Source: Desulfofundulus salinus (lineage in GTDB: Bacteria; Bacillota; Desulfotomaculia; Desulfotomaculales; Desulfovirgulaceae). Taken from it: a stretch of 64,000 bases of DNA. This document shows positions 43,972 through 52,596 of the stretch, one piece after another; positions within the stretch are counted from its first letter, which is position 1; each line of letters starts with the position of its first letter. The notes under the pieces were generated by a model, which did not search any database, was not told the DNA's origin, and saw only the letters and a program-made list of their open reading frames with translations. The stretch lies in NCBI RefSeq assembly GCF_003627965.1, contig NZ_RBWE01000001.1, positions 1,040,588 through 1,104,587 of the forward strand. The letters are read 5' to 3'. The position numbers were made by a program, and so were the translations under genes.

Positions 43972-46242
43972 TCAACCAGTGCGACCGAACATTTGTTGAT
44001 ATTGCTCCATGGTCATTAAAATGGCCCGGGGCTTGCTGCCCTCAAATTTGCCCACGATGCCCCGCCGCTCCATAATGTCGATCAACCGGGCAGCCCGGGC
44101 ATAACCAATATGCAGCCTTCTTTGGAGCATGGAAATGGACGCATTGCCGTTTTCAATAAGTATTTTTACTGCCTGGGGAAGCAGTTCATCTTCTTCCTCC
44201 ACCCTTGCCTCTTCCTCTTCCACCGGCGGTTCTTCCATTACCCGCTGGTCATATACCGGTTGAGCCTGTTCTCTCAGGAAGGACGTAAGGTTTTCCACCT
44301 CCTCATCCGACAGGTAGGCTCCCTGCACGCGCATGGGTTTCGGTGCGCCTACCGGGAAGAAAAGCATGTCTCCTTTGCCCAGCAGTTTTTCTGCCCCTCC
44401 CATATCCAGGATGGTCCGGGAATCCATCTGGGAGGAGACGGCAAAGGAAATGCGGGAGGGAATATTGGCCTTGATTAAGCCGGTGATCACGTCCACCGAG
44501 GGACGCTGGGTGGCTACAACCAGGTGGAGCCCCGCCGCCCGGGCCATTTGGGCCAGCCGGCAAATGGAATCCTCCACGTCGGCCGGGGCGACCATCATCA
44601 GGTCGGCCAGCTCATCAATAATGATCACCACAAAGGGCAAGGGGCCTTCCGGCTGTGTCGTTGTGGCCGTTGCAGTTTCGTCTGGGGGTGGGGCGGCATC
44701 TGTTGCCGGGTTTTCCCCGGCCGTCCGGAATAGATCATTGTAACGTTTAATATCCCTTACCCCCGTGCGGGCAAAAAGCTCATAACGCCGCTCCATTTCC
44801 TTTACCGCCCAGCGTAAAACCCCGGCTGCCTTTTTGGCGTCGGTAACCACCGGAGACACCAGGTGGGGAATGCCGTTGTAAGTAGTTAATTCCACCATCT
44901 TGGGATCGATCATTAAAAATTTAACTTCATCGGGAGTAGCCTTGAATAGAATACTGGCAATTAACGTGTTAATGCACACACTTTTTCCCGAACCGGTAGC
45001 GCCGGCTACCAGCAGGTGGGGCATTTTACCCAGGTCCGCGATCACTGGGGCTCCGGCAATATCACGGCCTAAAACTACGGTAAGGCGGGAGGGGCTTTCC
45101 ATGAACTCCCTGCTTTCCAGCAATTCCCGCAGCTGCACGGTGGCTATTTCCCGGTTGGGCACCTCGATGCCCACGGCTGCCTTGCCCGGGATGGGCGCTT
45201 CAATGCGCACACCGGGAGCTGCCATGGCCAGGGCGATGTCGTCGGCCAGGCCCACAATGCGGCTGACCTTAATGCCTGCCGGGGGCTGGATTTCATACCG
45301 GGTTATGGCCGGCCCCACGGATACCTGGGTCACCCGGGCTTGAATGTTAAAACTGGCCAGGGTTTCTTCAAGAATTTGTTTTTTTTCGGCAATCTCCCGC
45401 TCTAAAATTGAATTATCCCGGGGCCTGGGTTTAGCCAGGAGACCGGTGGGGGGCAGCCGGTAGGGGCGGCCATCGGCCAGGGCGCAAGGGGCTACCTCCG
45501 TCTCCATTAATTCCATTCCGTCTTGCTCCCTGGCGTTTTGCTTGCGCCGTTCCTTTTGCTGCCGGCGGTTTTTGGTGCTCTCTTCCTGTGTTTCCGTCTC
45601 CCCGGCCAGGGCATCTGGTTGCGGCAGGGGAAGGTTGTCCTTTTTTTCGGGAAGGGCAGGGGGACTGGTTTGTTTCCGGGTGCCCGCTTCTTCCACCTCT
45701 TCAAAGAAAAAGTCGGTCAAGCGCTTCCCCAGGCGCTGCGCCGTGCTGCGCACGGCTTGATCTGTAATGCCCAGAAACCTGGCCAGGGATTGGCCGGTGA
45801 GCAGGACAATGCCGGTTATGGTGAGAAAGGCCAGCAGGATATAGCTTCCGGCAACACCAAAACACAGATACAGTAAATAGCTGAAGGCGGCTCCCACCAA
45901 CCCGCCGCCCTGCCCCTGCCAGGCGGCGCGAAAGAACTGGTCCGGCGGTATAAATAAGTGCAAAAAGGTGAGGGTGCTGATCAGCAATATTACCAGGCCC
46001 CAGGCACGGGGGGTTATCCCGTTAACCTTTCGTTCGCGCATAACTTTTATGCCGAAAAAAAACAGGACTACGGGCAGCAGGTAACGGCCGCTTCCGGCGG
46101 TAACCGTCAAACCCCGGGCAAGAAAGTGTCCTACCGTTCCTGCCGCCGGGGTAAATAAGCTGGCCATGCCGAGCAGTGCCAGGGTTATGATGGCCAGCCC
46201 GTAAAGCTCAAATTTAAGCTCCTCCAACCATGGTTTGGCCAC
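43972..46242 (-). CDS. Second FtsK/SpoIIIE-type DNA translocase
   Basis: 756 residues from GTG 46242 (AAGGAGGGG just before it; an upstream TTG at 46260 is an alternative). About four membrane segments in residues 10-160, a long charged and Gln/Glu-rich linker (190-250), and a motor with GATGSGKS and [13 protein letters not shown]. The C-terminal gamma domain ends in FEGSKPRAILMTMEQYQQMF. It is closely related to the copy at 10109-12307, differing mainly in the linker and a Thr/Ala/Pro insert before Walker B. One copy probably serves vegetative division and the other sporulation. Confidence 0.92.
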   Translation of the reverse strand: MAKPWLEELKFELYGLAIITLALLGMASLFTPAAGTVGHFLARGLTVTAGSGRYLLPVVLFFFGIKVMRERKVNGITPRAWGLVILLISTLTFLHLFIPPDQFFRAAWQGQGGGLVGAAFSYLLYLCFGVAGSYILLAFLTITGIVLLTGQSLARFLGITDQAVRSTAQRLGKRLTDFFFEEVEEAGTRKQTSPPALPEKKDNLPLPQPDALAGETETQEESTKNRRQQKERRKQNAREQDGMELMETEVAPCALADGRPYRLPPTGLLAKPRPRDNSILEREIAEKKQILEETLASFNIQARVTQVSVGPAITRYEIQPPAGIKVSRIVGLADDIALAMAAPGVRIEAPIPGKAAVGIEVPNREIATVQLRELLESREFMESPSRLTVVLGRDIAGAPVIADLGKMPHLLVAGATGSGKSVCINTLIASILFKATPDEVKFLMIDPKMVELTTYNGIPHLVSPVVTDAKKAAGVLRWAVKEMERRYELFARTGVRDIKRYNDLFRTAGENPATDAAPPPDETATATTTQPEGPLPFVVIIIDELADLMMVAPADVEDSICRLAQMARAAGLHLVVATQRPSVDVITGLIKANIPSRISFAVSSQMDSRTILDMGGAEKLLGKGDMLFFPVGAPKPMRVQGAYLSDEEVENLTSFLREQAQPVYDQRVMEEPPVEEEEARVEEEDELLPQAVKILIENGNASISMLQRRLHIGYARAARLIDIMERRGIVGKFEGSKPRAILMTMEQYQQMFGRTG

Positions 46243-46379
46243 AAGTTCCCCTCCTTGCAAGTTAAAGCGACCGGGCGTGACAAAAGGTGCCCATTCTCAC
46301 CATATCTTGAGCTTACCATAAAGTGGACAAAGAGGCAAGTTTGCCTTGGTAAGCAGGGTTAGAGGCCTTAGAATAATAA

Positions 46380-46415
46380 AACGCAGCAATGCCTGGCAGG
46401 CTGGGCTGCGTCTAG
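46380..46415 (-). terminator. Terminator-like hairpin of the 46440-46727 gene
   Basis: On the minus strand ACGCAGC and GCTGCGT pair around an inner partly paired loop and are followed by TTTATTATT. Confidence 0.55.
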
Positions 46416-46439
46416 AAAATTTCGTTTTTAAATTAAAGA

Positions 46440-46727
46440 TTAGGCCGGTTTGCGAACTATTGTGCCGTCAGACTGCAACAGGGAACTGGCCACGGCCGGT
46501 CCATAAAAAATACGTGCCTGGAAGTACTCGCTGATACGGTCGGGGTCTATTTGGGGGTTCCTTTTAATATGGGCTGCCAGTTCCCGGGCTACATGTTCGC
46601 CTATGGATATGTAATAGCCCCTGGGAAATTCCGTGCGCAACTGGCCTGTGCCGCTGATACGGGAAACCTTCAGACCGGCGCTTCGCAAGGTTTTGGCAGC
46701 CTCCTCAATGGTAAGATCGTGTGTCAT
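46440..46727 (-). CDS. Small unknown protein, possibly DNA-binding
   Basis: 95 residues. The N-terminal part (LTIEEAAKTLRSAGLKVSRI) resembles a helix-turn-helix opening, and a central GYYISIGEHVARELAAHIKRNP follows. The family is not recognised. It has AGGTTGAA before the ATG, lies between lgt and the second ftsK on the same strand and has a terminator-like hairpin behind it. It may bind DNA or be a small regulatory factor; this is a guess from composition only. Confidence 0.6.
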   Translation of the reverse strand: MTHDLTIEEAAKTLRSAGLKVSRISGTGQLRTEFPRGYYISIGEHVARELAAHIKRNPQIDPDRISEYFQARIFYGPAVASSLLQSDGTIVRKPA

Positions 46728-46848
46728 AAATTCAACCTCCGCATGTAGTCCTTGCGGCCAGTATATAGCACCATTGTTAAAGTTGAAATGTGTAGCGGGT
46801 TAATTTTTTGTTAAAAATCCTCAAAAGGTGGTGTCCGCCTTTGTTCCT

Positions 46849-47652
46849 TTACTTAGAACGGGTACTTTGTTTGGAGCTTCGGGGGATATTGGTCCTGGTT
46901 TTTGCCCGCCCGTACCATATTCCCGTCACAGCCAGCCCGATCAGGAGCAGGCTGACCAGCTGAGCCACCCGGATGGGTCCCAGCATCAGGCTGTCGGTGC
47001 GCAAACCTTCGATAAAGAAGCGTCCTAACGAGTACAGGGCTAGGTATAAAAGGGCTACCTCTCCGGTGAAACGCTTCCTGGGCCAGTACCACATCAGGAA
47101 GGCAAAGACTGCCAGATTCCACAGCGATTCATACAAAAAGGTGGGGTGGTAATACTGGCCATCGATAAACATTTGCCGGCGAATAAAGTCCGGAAAGTAA
47201 GCCATAAACTCCGGGGATACGGGACCTCCGTGGGCTTCCTGGTTGATGAAGTTGCCCCAGCGACCGATGGCCTGGCCCAGGATGACGCTGGGTGCCATAA
47301 TGTCGGCCAGCAACGGGACGGATAGTTTATGCCGGCGGGCATACCACACCCCCGCCAGGGTGCCCCCGAGCAGGCCGCCGTGGATGGCAAGCCCGCCGTG
47401 CCAGATGGCCAGGGCTTCCAGGGGGTTGTGCTGGTAACTGGACCACTCAAAAATAACGTAATACAGGCGGGCACCAATGATGGCTGCCGGGATAATCAAT
47501 GTAACCATATTTAAGATGTGATTGGGATCCATCCTGTTTTGCTGCGCCCGGCGCAAGGCTAAAAAAATGCCGGTTAAAAAGGCCGTGGCCATAATGATGC
47601 CGTACCAGCGTATCTGCAACGGGCCGATCTGGATGGCTACGGGATCGATCAT
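46849..47652 (-). CDS. lgt: Prolipoprotein diacylglyceryl transferase
   Basis: 267 residues, seven membrane segments. Transfers diacylglycerol from phosphatidylglycerol to the lipobox Cys of prolipoproteins; GerM, GerC and others in this window are likely substrates. Signatures: IRWYGIIMATAF, HGGLAIHGGLLGG, GQAIGRWGNFINQEAHGG (family signature with Arg and Asn) and HPTFLYESLWN. Its ATG is preceded by GAGGTGATTC on the minus strand. It lies downstream of the ger operon. Confidence 0.97.
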   Translation of the reverse strand: MIDPVAIQIGPLQIRWYGIIMATAFLTGIFLALRRAQQNRMDPNHILNMVTLIIPAAIIGARLYYVIFEWSSYQHNPLEALAIWHGGLAIHGGLLGGTLAGVWYARRHKLSVPLLADIMAPSVILGQAIGRWGNFINQEAHGGPVSPEFMAYFPDFIRRQMFIDGQYYHPTFLYESLWNLAVFAFLMWYWPRKRFTGEVALLYLALYSLGRFFIEGLRTDSLMLGPIRVAQLVSLLLIGLAVTGIWYGRAKTRTNIPRSSKQSTRSK

Positions 47653-47758
47653 TGAATCACCTCGTTTGCAAATGTATCAAAATAAACATTAGCGGTCAAG
47701 TAAATATTAAAAACATGGATTATACTGCCGGTAACGTTAAACACCAGTACCATACAAC

Positions 47759-47983
47759 CTATTTTAATAATTCCGACACTGGTTTAAACAGGGCCTCGAT
47801 AGCTTTCGTCGGATTTGGTAACTGTACCCCCAGCACCTGGGGAATGCTTAGGGCCATACCGATGGACAGGTACAGCCAGAAGGCTGCCAGTTCCCGCCAC
47901 ATCTTCTTTTTGACCAGGCCCGGCACTTCGAAAAGGATAATGCCGATGAACAATGCGATGAGCAGGGCGATCACGTTTCCCAT
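47759..47983 (-). CDS. Small membrane protein at the end of the ger operon
   Basis: 74 residues with an N-terminal membrane segment (residues 3-22) and a second weaker one (35-50). The gene follows gerC by 30 bases on the same strand with AGGGAGGATGGG before the ATG, so it is likely in the germination operon. Small membrane proteins of this type (GerD/GerE-like extra subunits) occur in other ger operons; I do not recognise the family and assign no specific role. Confidence 0.65.
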   Translation of the reverse strand: MGNVIALLIALFIGIILFEVPGLVKKKMWRELAAFWLYLSIGMALSIPQVLGVQLPNPTKAIEALFKPVSELLK

Positions 47984-48013
47984 CCTCCCTGAAATTTGAG
48001 TTTTTAACCGTAG

Positions 48014-49210
48014 TTACTCTTCCGGCGTACTGGCCCGTCTGGTCAGCAGGCCGATTTCCCTGATATAGGCTTCCACGGCAATGTTAACCTCCGCCCGGGC
48101 GAATTCCTCGTCCCATCGGTCTTTCAATTCACGTCATTCTTTTTTGTACTTCCGGTGGAAAGCGTCGCCAAAGCCGAAGATGTCCACGCCGTACTCCCAC
48201 TGGGCTTTCTCCAGAGCGGCTGCTGCTCTCTTCTTGACCTCCTCGGCCATTTCGCTTTCCAGGGCTTTGATCTTTTCAGGCTTGGCCAGATCCTCGAGGC
48301 TTTGCTGTTCCACCATATCCCCTTCCACTCTTACCAGCACGTCAAGCCGCAGGTGTTTCCCGTCGTATTCCGGTCTGACCTTCGTACTTCCCCGCCGAAT
48401 CTGGATGGAGACCTCTTTATCCGGCTCACCTGGGCTGGGGACAGTGATTACTCCCTTCACAGCCTCACCCTTCAGCCAGAGCAGTCCCCTGGTTTCGTAA
48501 GCGTCCAGCCACCCGATTAGCCTGTCCTCCTTAAATACCGCCACCCCGGAAATTTCCACCTGTTTATGCGCTGGGGACTTCTTATCCTGGCCCTGCTCCG
48601 GGGTAATCCCTGCTTCTTTTTCTTCAACCGCGGTGACCACCGGCTGTACCCCTTTACTGGCCAGCATTTCAGCAAATTCCCTGACCTGAACGGATTTACC
48701 GGTTCTCATCCTGTGCAGAAAGCCGGCGGCCTGCGCCGAGGTTTTTTCCAGATTAGAATAGGTTTCCAGCAAGTCTTTTGCTTCTCCTTTAGCCACCATC
48801 ACCCACATATTTTCCCGGGGTTGCCCGTTGCGCTGAAAAAAGTTTGTAACCATACGTGTTCCCTTTTTGGCCATTTCTTCCCCGAGGATCAGGATAATGC
48901 TATGGCCCCAGTAGATTTCACGAGGGACCTTCATGGCCAGGTATCTTTCGGCCTCCTCAACGGTTTTGCCTTCCGCGGAAACCACCCAGCTGGCAGGCTC
49001 TCTTGCCCTGCTCCCCGCTTCACCGCCGCCGTAAAAAGCACCGGGCCTGGCGATCTGTACGGTCAGCCGGATCCGGCCGTCCGCCGTCCAGTCAACTCCT
49101 GTTCCCAGCACGATGGCTATCTCGGTTATTTCCTTGCGGCTCCAGCAGCCGCCCGTAAGGCCGGTTAGAAGTATCAGCAAGAGGAGGACGGCAATCTTTT
49201 TAACCAACAC
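48014..49210 (-). pseudogene. gerC: gerC (Ger(x)C lipoprotein) with an in-frame TGA
   Basis: GerC-type germinant receptor lipoprotein. Signal peptide with lipobox LTGGC, then the Ger(x)C domains (EITEIAIVLGTGVDW, YLAMKVPREIYWGHSIILILGEEMA, AFHRKY near the end). A TGA at 48134-48136 stops the frame after KYKKE; the same frame continues RELKDRWDEEFARAEVNIAVEAY and ends at TAA 48014. The homologues known to me have Trp where the TGA lies, so TGG to TGA is likely. The truncated product (about 358 residues from GTG 49210) lacks 40 C-terminal residues. GTG 49210 has GGGAGG upstream and overlaps gerB by 11 bases. Confidence 0.85.
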
Positions 49211-50300
49211 TTTTTCCTCCCTTTCCCCTGGCCAGAGCAACAATCAGCAATACCAGTGGCATCCCCACCTCAAAGACGCTTAAGGCGTAGGGTGGCCAAA
49301 CCGCAGCCAGAAAATCAAGCAGCTCTACGATGTTCTTGCAGAGGACCGCCAAGGCCGCCAGGATCACCCCCACCGGTGCCACCAGGGGCCGGTAATCCTT
49401 TAGCCCCAGCCACTGGGCGCTGCCCAGAACGGCGGCATAGTAAAATACTCCGACTTTTGCGAACCCTCCAAACATCCACACCGCCACAATAATAGTATCC
49501 AGCCGTTCCAGAAAATTGGCGATGGAAACCGCCCGGACTGCGTTGTATGTGGGAAAAATCCAGTGGCCCGTGACATTGGGGCCAAAAATCGTTATTGCCA
49601 CCAATATGCTTACTAAAAGGAAGAAGCCGGTAAACAAAGTGGCCAGCGCGGCCACCCGATGGGCTTCCTTTGGCTTGTTAAGAAAAGGAATGATCATGGC
49701 AAAGGCAACAATTTCCCCCAGCCAGCTCGCGGGTGTGGCGGCCCCTTTTAGAATAGCGATAGCACCCTTATCAAAAACCGGCAGCAGCCTGGCCACCTTC
49801 ATCTCTTTGGTGGCTAAAATGAAAACGACAAGCAGCAATCCCAGGACAAGGGGCAGGAACAGCTGGTTGAAGCGGCTTAAAACCTCCAGTCCGTTGCGGA
49901 TCGCGTAGGCCGCCACAGCAATCCCCACAATGAAAAAAACAATGACCGGGGTATCGGGCATTTGAGCGGTACACAGAAAAGCTCCAAACTCATCCATGAT
50001 CAAGGCATTTGTGTGCAGGAACCACCAGATATACATAAGACCGACAATCTTCCCCGGCACCTTGCCTAGAATTTCCTCCGCGTATTCAAACAGGGTTTTT
50101 CCCGGGAAACGGAGGCTCAAGCTCACTACCAGCCGGGCGATCAGCAGTCCTGCCATTGTGGCGACGATGATTGATAGCCAGGCATCCTGTCTGGCGTGCT
50201 TCACGGTAATGGCAGGAACGGTGAGGATGGCCGTGGGGAGAACCAGGCTGATCATCAACAAAATGGCCTGTTTGCTATCAATTTTGCCCTGTTCCAGCAT
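49200..50300 (-). CDS. gerB: Spore germination receptor subunit B (permease-like)
   Basis: 366 residues with ten hydrophobic segments; GerAB/APC-type subunit of a nutrient germinant receptor in the spore inner membrane, the presumed binder of the nutrient. Family-like stretches include DAWLSIIVATMAGLLIARLVVSLSLRFPGKTLFEYAEEILGKVPG and WIFPTYNAVRAVSIANFLERLDTIIVAVWMFGGFAKVGVFYYA. It starts 13 bases after gerA ends, and gerC begins within its 3' end, so the three are co-translated. The nutrient cannot be predicted. Confidence 0.94.
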   Translation of the reverse strand: MLEQGKIDSKQAILLMISLVLPTAILTVPAITVKHARQDAWLSIIVATMAGLLIARLVVSLSLRFPGKTLFEYAEEILGKVPGKIVGLMYIWWFLHTNALIMDEFGAFLCTAQMPDTPVIVFFIVGIAVAAYAIRNGLEVLSRFNQLFLPLVLGLLLVVFILATKEMKVARLLPVFDKGAIAILKGAATPASWLGEIVAFAMIIPFLNKPKEAHRVAALATLFTGFFLLVSILVAITIFGPNVTGHWIFPTYNAVRAVSIANFLERLDTIIVAVWMFGGFAKVGVFYYAAVLGSAQWLGLKDYRPLVAPVGVILAALAVLCKNIVELLDFLAAVWPPYALSVFEVGMPLVLLIVALARGKGGKSVG

Positions 50301-50313
50301 ATAATCAGCTCCA

Positions 50314-51936
50314 TTATCTCTTCGGCCGGGTTTCCGGAGGGGTTGGTTTTAAACCCTGTTCCTGCCTTTTTTGATCTTGCCTCGCGATCAACCGGGGGCG
50401 GGAAAACATGGACCACAACGGTGCCCGGAAGGCCACGTCCTTCAGGTCGACGCCGGTGGTGGGGACTACCGGAGACAGGTAGGGAACCCCGAAGGAGCGC
50501 AGTGTGCACAGGTGGATACCGATGATCGCCAGCCCGCTGATCAATCCGAATAAGCCCAGGGTGGCCGATAATAACATCATGGTGAACCGCAAGAGGCGAA
50601 AGGCAATACTGGCGCTGTAAAAAAAAGTAAAGGAGGCAATGCCGGTAAAGGCTACAACGATGACGGTAGCGGCGGCCACCAGGCCGGCCCGCACGGCGGC
50701 CTCCCCGATGACCAGGGCGCCCACGATGCTTACCGCCTGGCCTATGGGTCGCGGCAGGCGGATCCCGGCTTCCCTTAAGATTTCAAAAGTAATTTCCATG
50801 ACCACCACCTCAATGAAGACCGGGAAAGGGACCGCCTCCCGCTGCGCGGCGACACTCAGCAAAAGCGTAGTGGGGAGCAGCTCATGATGAAAGCTGACCA
50901 CGGCAATATACAGCGCAGGCAGCGTAAGCGATATGATCATGGAAAGAAACCGGATTAGCCGCACGGCCGAGGCGAATAGGAACCGCTCGTAATAGTCCTC
51001 GGAGGCGTGGAGATATTCGATGAACAGGTTGGGTACGGTCAGGGCAAAGGGGGTGCCGTCCACCAGAATGGCCACCCGCCCTTCCAGCAACATCGCCGCC
51101 ACCTTATCCGGCTTTTCGGTATGGTTAACCGTGGGAAAAGGGCTCAAGGGATTGTCCTCGATCAGTTCCTCGATGTAGCCACTTTCCAGAACGGCATCAA
51201 CCTTAATTCTCTCCAGCCGGCTTTTCACTTCTGCCACCAGCTTTTCGTTGGCGATGCCTTCAATATAAGCTATGGCCACATCGGTGTTGGTAACCTCGCC
51301 AAGCCTTAAGATTTCGATTTTCAAGTTGGGGCTTTTTATTCTCCGCCGGATGAGCGATGTATTGACCCTTAAGGTCTCGACAAAAGACTCCCGCGATCCC
51401 CGCACCGTCGGCTCTGCTTCCGGGTCGGTAATGCTACGCCCTTCCCAGCCCCTGGCCCCGTTGATGATGGCGGAGGTGTGCCCGTCAACCAGCAAAACGG
51501 TATCCCCCGACAGAATGGCGTGGATGATATCCTGTAGCTTATCGGTTTCCTTGATCTGGTGTATGCACAGACCCCGCTGTTTGATGAATTCCAGTGCCCG
51601 GGCTTTTGTAATCTCCTGGCCGGGCACGGCCATAGCCACTTCCAGGGCCAGCGCCCGCATGATCTGGTCACTGACCTGCCCTTTGTCTGCCAGACCGTCC
51701 GTATAGATCAGGGCTAGCCTGATCTGCTCATTCTGGACAAAAACAAACTCCCGGTAAATTACGTCGCTGCATTTATCCAGGATGGCTTTAATCTGCTTCA
51801 GGTTAGTTTCCAGGTGCGGGGTCAAAACCTGGTTCTTCCAGGACACGTTGCCAGGGCTGTCTTCCTGGGCTTGATTGACAGGATGTTTGGCCCGGTCCAG
51901 GAATCTTGCTCTCAACGGCTTAATGAATCTGGCCAT
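50314..51936 (-). CDS. gerA: Spore germination receptor subunit A
   Basis: 540 residues. An N-terminal cytoplasmic region (about 1-320) is followed by four or five membrane segments and a basic tail. GerAA-type signatures: GDTVLLVDGHTSAIINGARGWEGRSITDPEAEPTVRGSRESFVETLRVNTSLIRRRI, DNPLSPFPTVNHTEKPDKVAAMLLEGRVAILVDGTPFALTVP, SDYYERFLFASAVRLIRF-like text (here EDYYERFLFAS) and GLISGLAIIGIHLCTLRSFGVPYLSP. First gene of the gerA-gerB-gerC operon. An ATACTA-containing stretch about 45 bases upstream could be a forespore sigma-G -10 element, but the spacing to a -35 is poor. Confidence 0.95.
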   Translation of the reverse strand: MARFIKPLRARFLDRAKHPVNQAQEDSPGNVSWKNQVLTPHLETNLKQIKAILDKCSDVIYREFVFVQNEQIRLALIYTDGLADKGQVSDQIMRALALEVAMAVPGQEITKARALEFIKQRGLCIHQIKETDKLQDIIHAILSGDTVLLVDGHTSAIINGARGWEGRSITDPEAEPTVRGSRESFVETLRVNTSLIRRRIKSPNLKIEILRLGEVTNTDVAIAYIEGIANEKLVAEVKSRLERIKVDAVLESGYIEELIEDNPLSPFPTVNHTEKPDKVAAMLLEGRVAILVDGTPFALTVPNLFIEYLHASEDYYERFLFASAVRLIRFLSMIISLTLPALYIAVVSFHHELLPTTLLLSVAAQREAVPFPVFIEVVVMEITFEILREAGIRLPRPIGQAVSIVGALVIGEAAVRAGLVAAATVIVVAFTGIASFTFFYSASIAFRLLRFTMMLLSATLGLFGLISGLAIIGIHLCTLRSFGVPYLSPVVPTTGVDLKDVAFRAPLWSMFSRPRLIARQDQKRQEQGLKPTPPETRPKR

Positions 51937-52039
51937 GGATGCACCTGCTTGTCCTAAAAATGGAGTAATTACCCTGTTATAGTATTATTTACTAAAAAAG
52001 TACAATTATGCAGTTGCTCATTTTCACATTGCCGTGTGC

Positions 52040-52071
52040 TCAAAAAAAAACCTACCTGTGATGTACAGGTA
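52040..52071 (-). terminator. Terminator of the zinc-ribbon gene
   Basis: On the minus strand CCTACCTGT-ACATC-ACAGGTAGG, then a run of nine T. Confidence 0.92.
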
Positions 52072-52096
52072 GGGTAATGGTCTACGTGTTAAAAAA

Positions 52097-52399
52097 CTAG
52101 CGGAAGCTTGCCCGGCGGTTAACCGCCATGCATTCCCGGCAGTAAACCGGCTTGCGGCCGGTAGGTTTAAAGGGCACCTGGGTGGGTGCACCGCAGGTGG
52201 AGCAGAAGGTATCGTACATCTGCCGCTCCATTCCCCCGGCGTTACCGTTGCTGCGCTGCTTGCGCCGGCGGCGGCAGTCCCGGCAGCGGGTGGGGTCATT
52301 CAGCAGGCCTTTCTCGGCGTAAAAGGCCTGTTCTCCGGCGGTAAAGATGAAATCGGCGCCGCAATCACGGCAGGTAAGCACTCTGTCCTCGTAAGACAC
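52097..52399 (-). CDS. Small protein with two zinc ribbons
   Basis: 100 residues of the CxxC-x17-CxxC type: CRDCGADFIFTAGEQAFYAEKGLLNDPTRCRDCRRRRKQ forms the first zinc site and CSTCGAPTQVPFKPTGRKPVYCRECM the second. Such proteins are common and of unknown function; the basic RRRRKQR stretch suggests nucleic acid binding. GTG start with AAAGGAGAGGAG upstream. An extended -10 (TGATATAAT, minus strand, at 52517-52525) lies about 120 bases upstream. Monocistronic. Confidence 0.85.
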   Translation of the reverse strand: MSYEDRVLTCRDCGADFIFTAGEQAFYAEKGLLNDPTRCRDCRRRRKQRSNGNAGGMERQMYDTFCSTCGAPTQVPFKPTGRKPVYCRECMAVNRRASFR

Positions 52400-52596
52400 A
52401 AATACTCCTCTCCTTTCAGGGACTTACTGGTTCAGGGGCCCAAACACAAACTACCCGCTCCCTCATCCAGGAGAAGAGTATTTGCCGGTAACCACCAACC
52501 AGTTTGATTCCATAAAATTATATCATAACGGTTCTTTGCTGTCCATAGGGGGGCAGTCCAAAATAGCCCGGCGAAGCGTGCTGACTTAGTATGTTT

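Noticed and set aside
48134-48136. Selenocysteine insertion at the gerC TGA
   Set aside because: mnmH shows selenium use, but no Cys or Sec is expected here; the family has Trp and I see no clear SECIS stem directly after the codon.
51937-52020. Sigma-G promoter for gerA
   Set aside because: GCATA and AATACTA are separated by 20 bases, two or three too many, so only a weak candidate.
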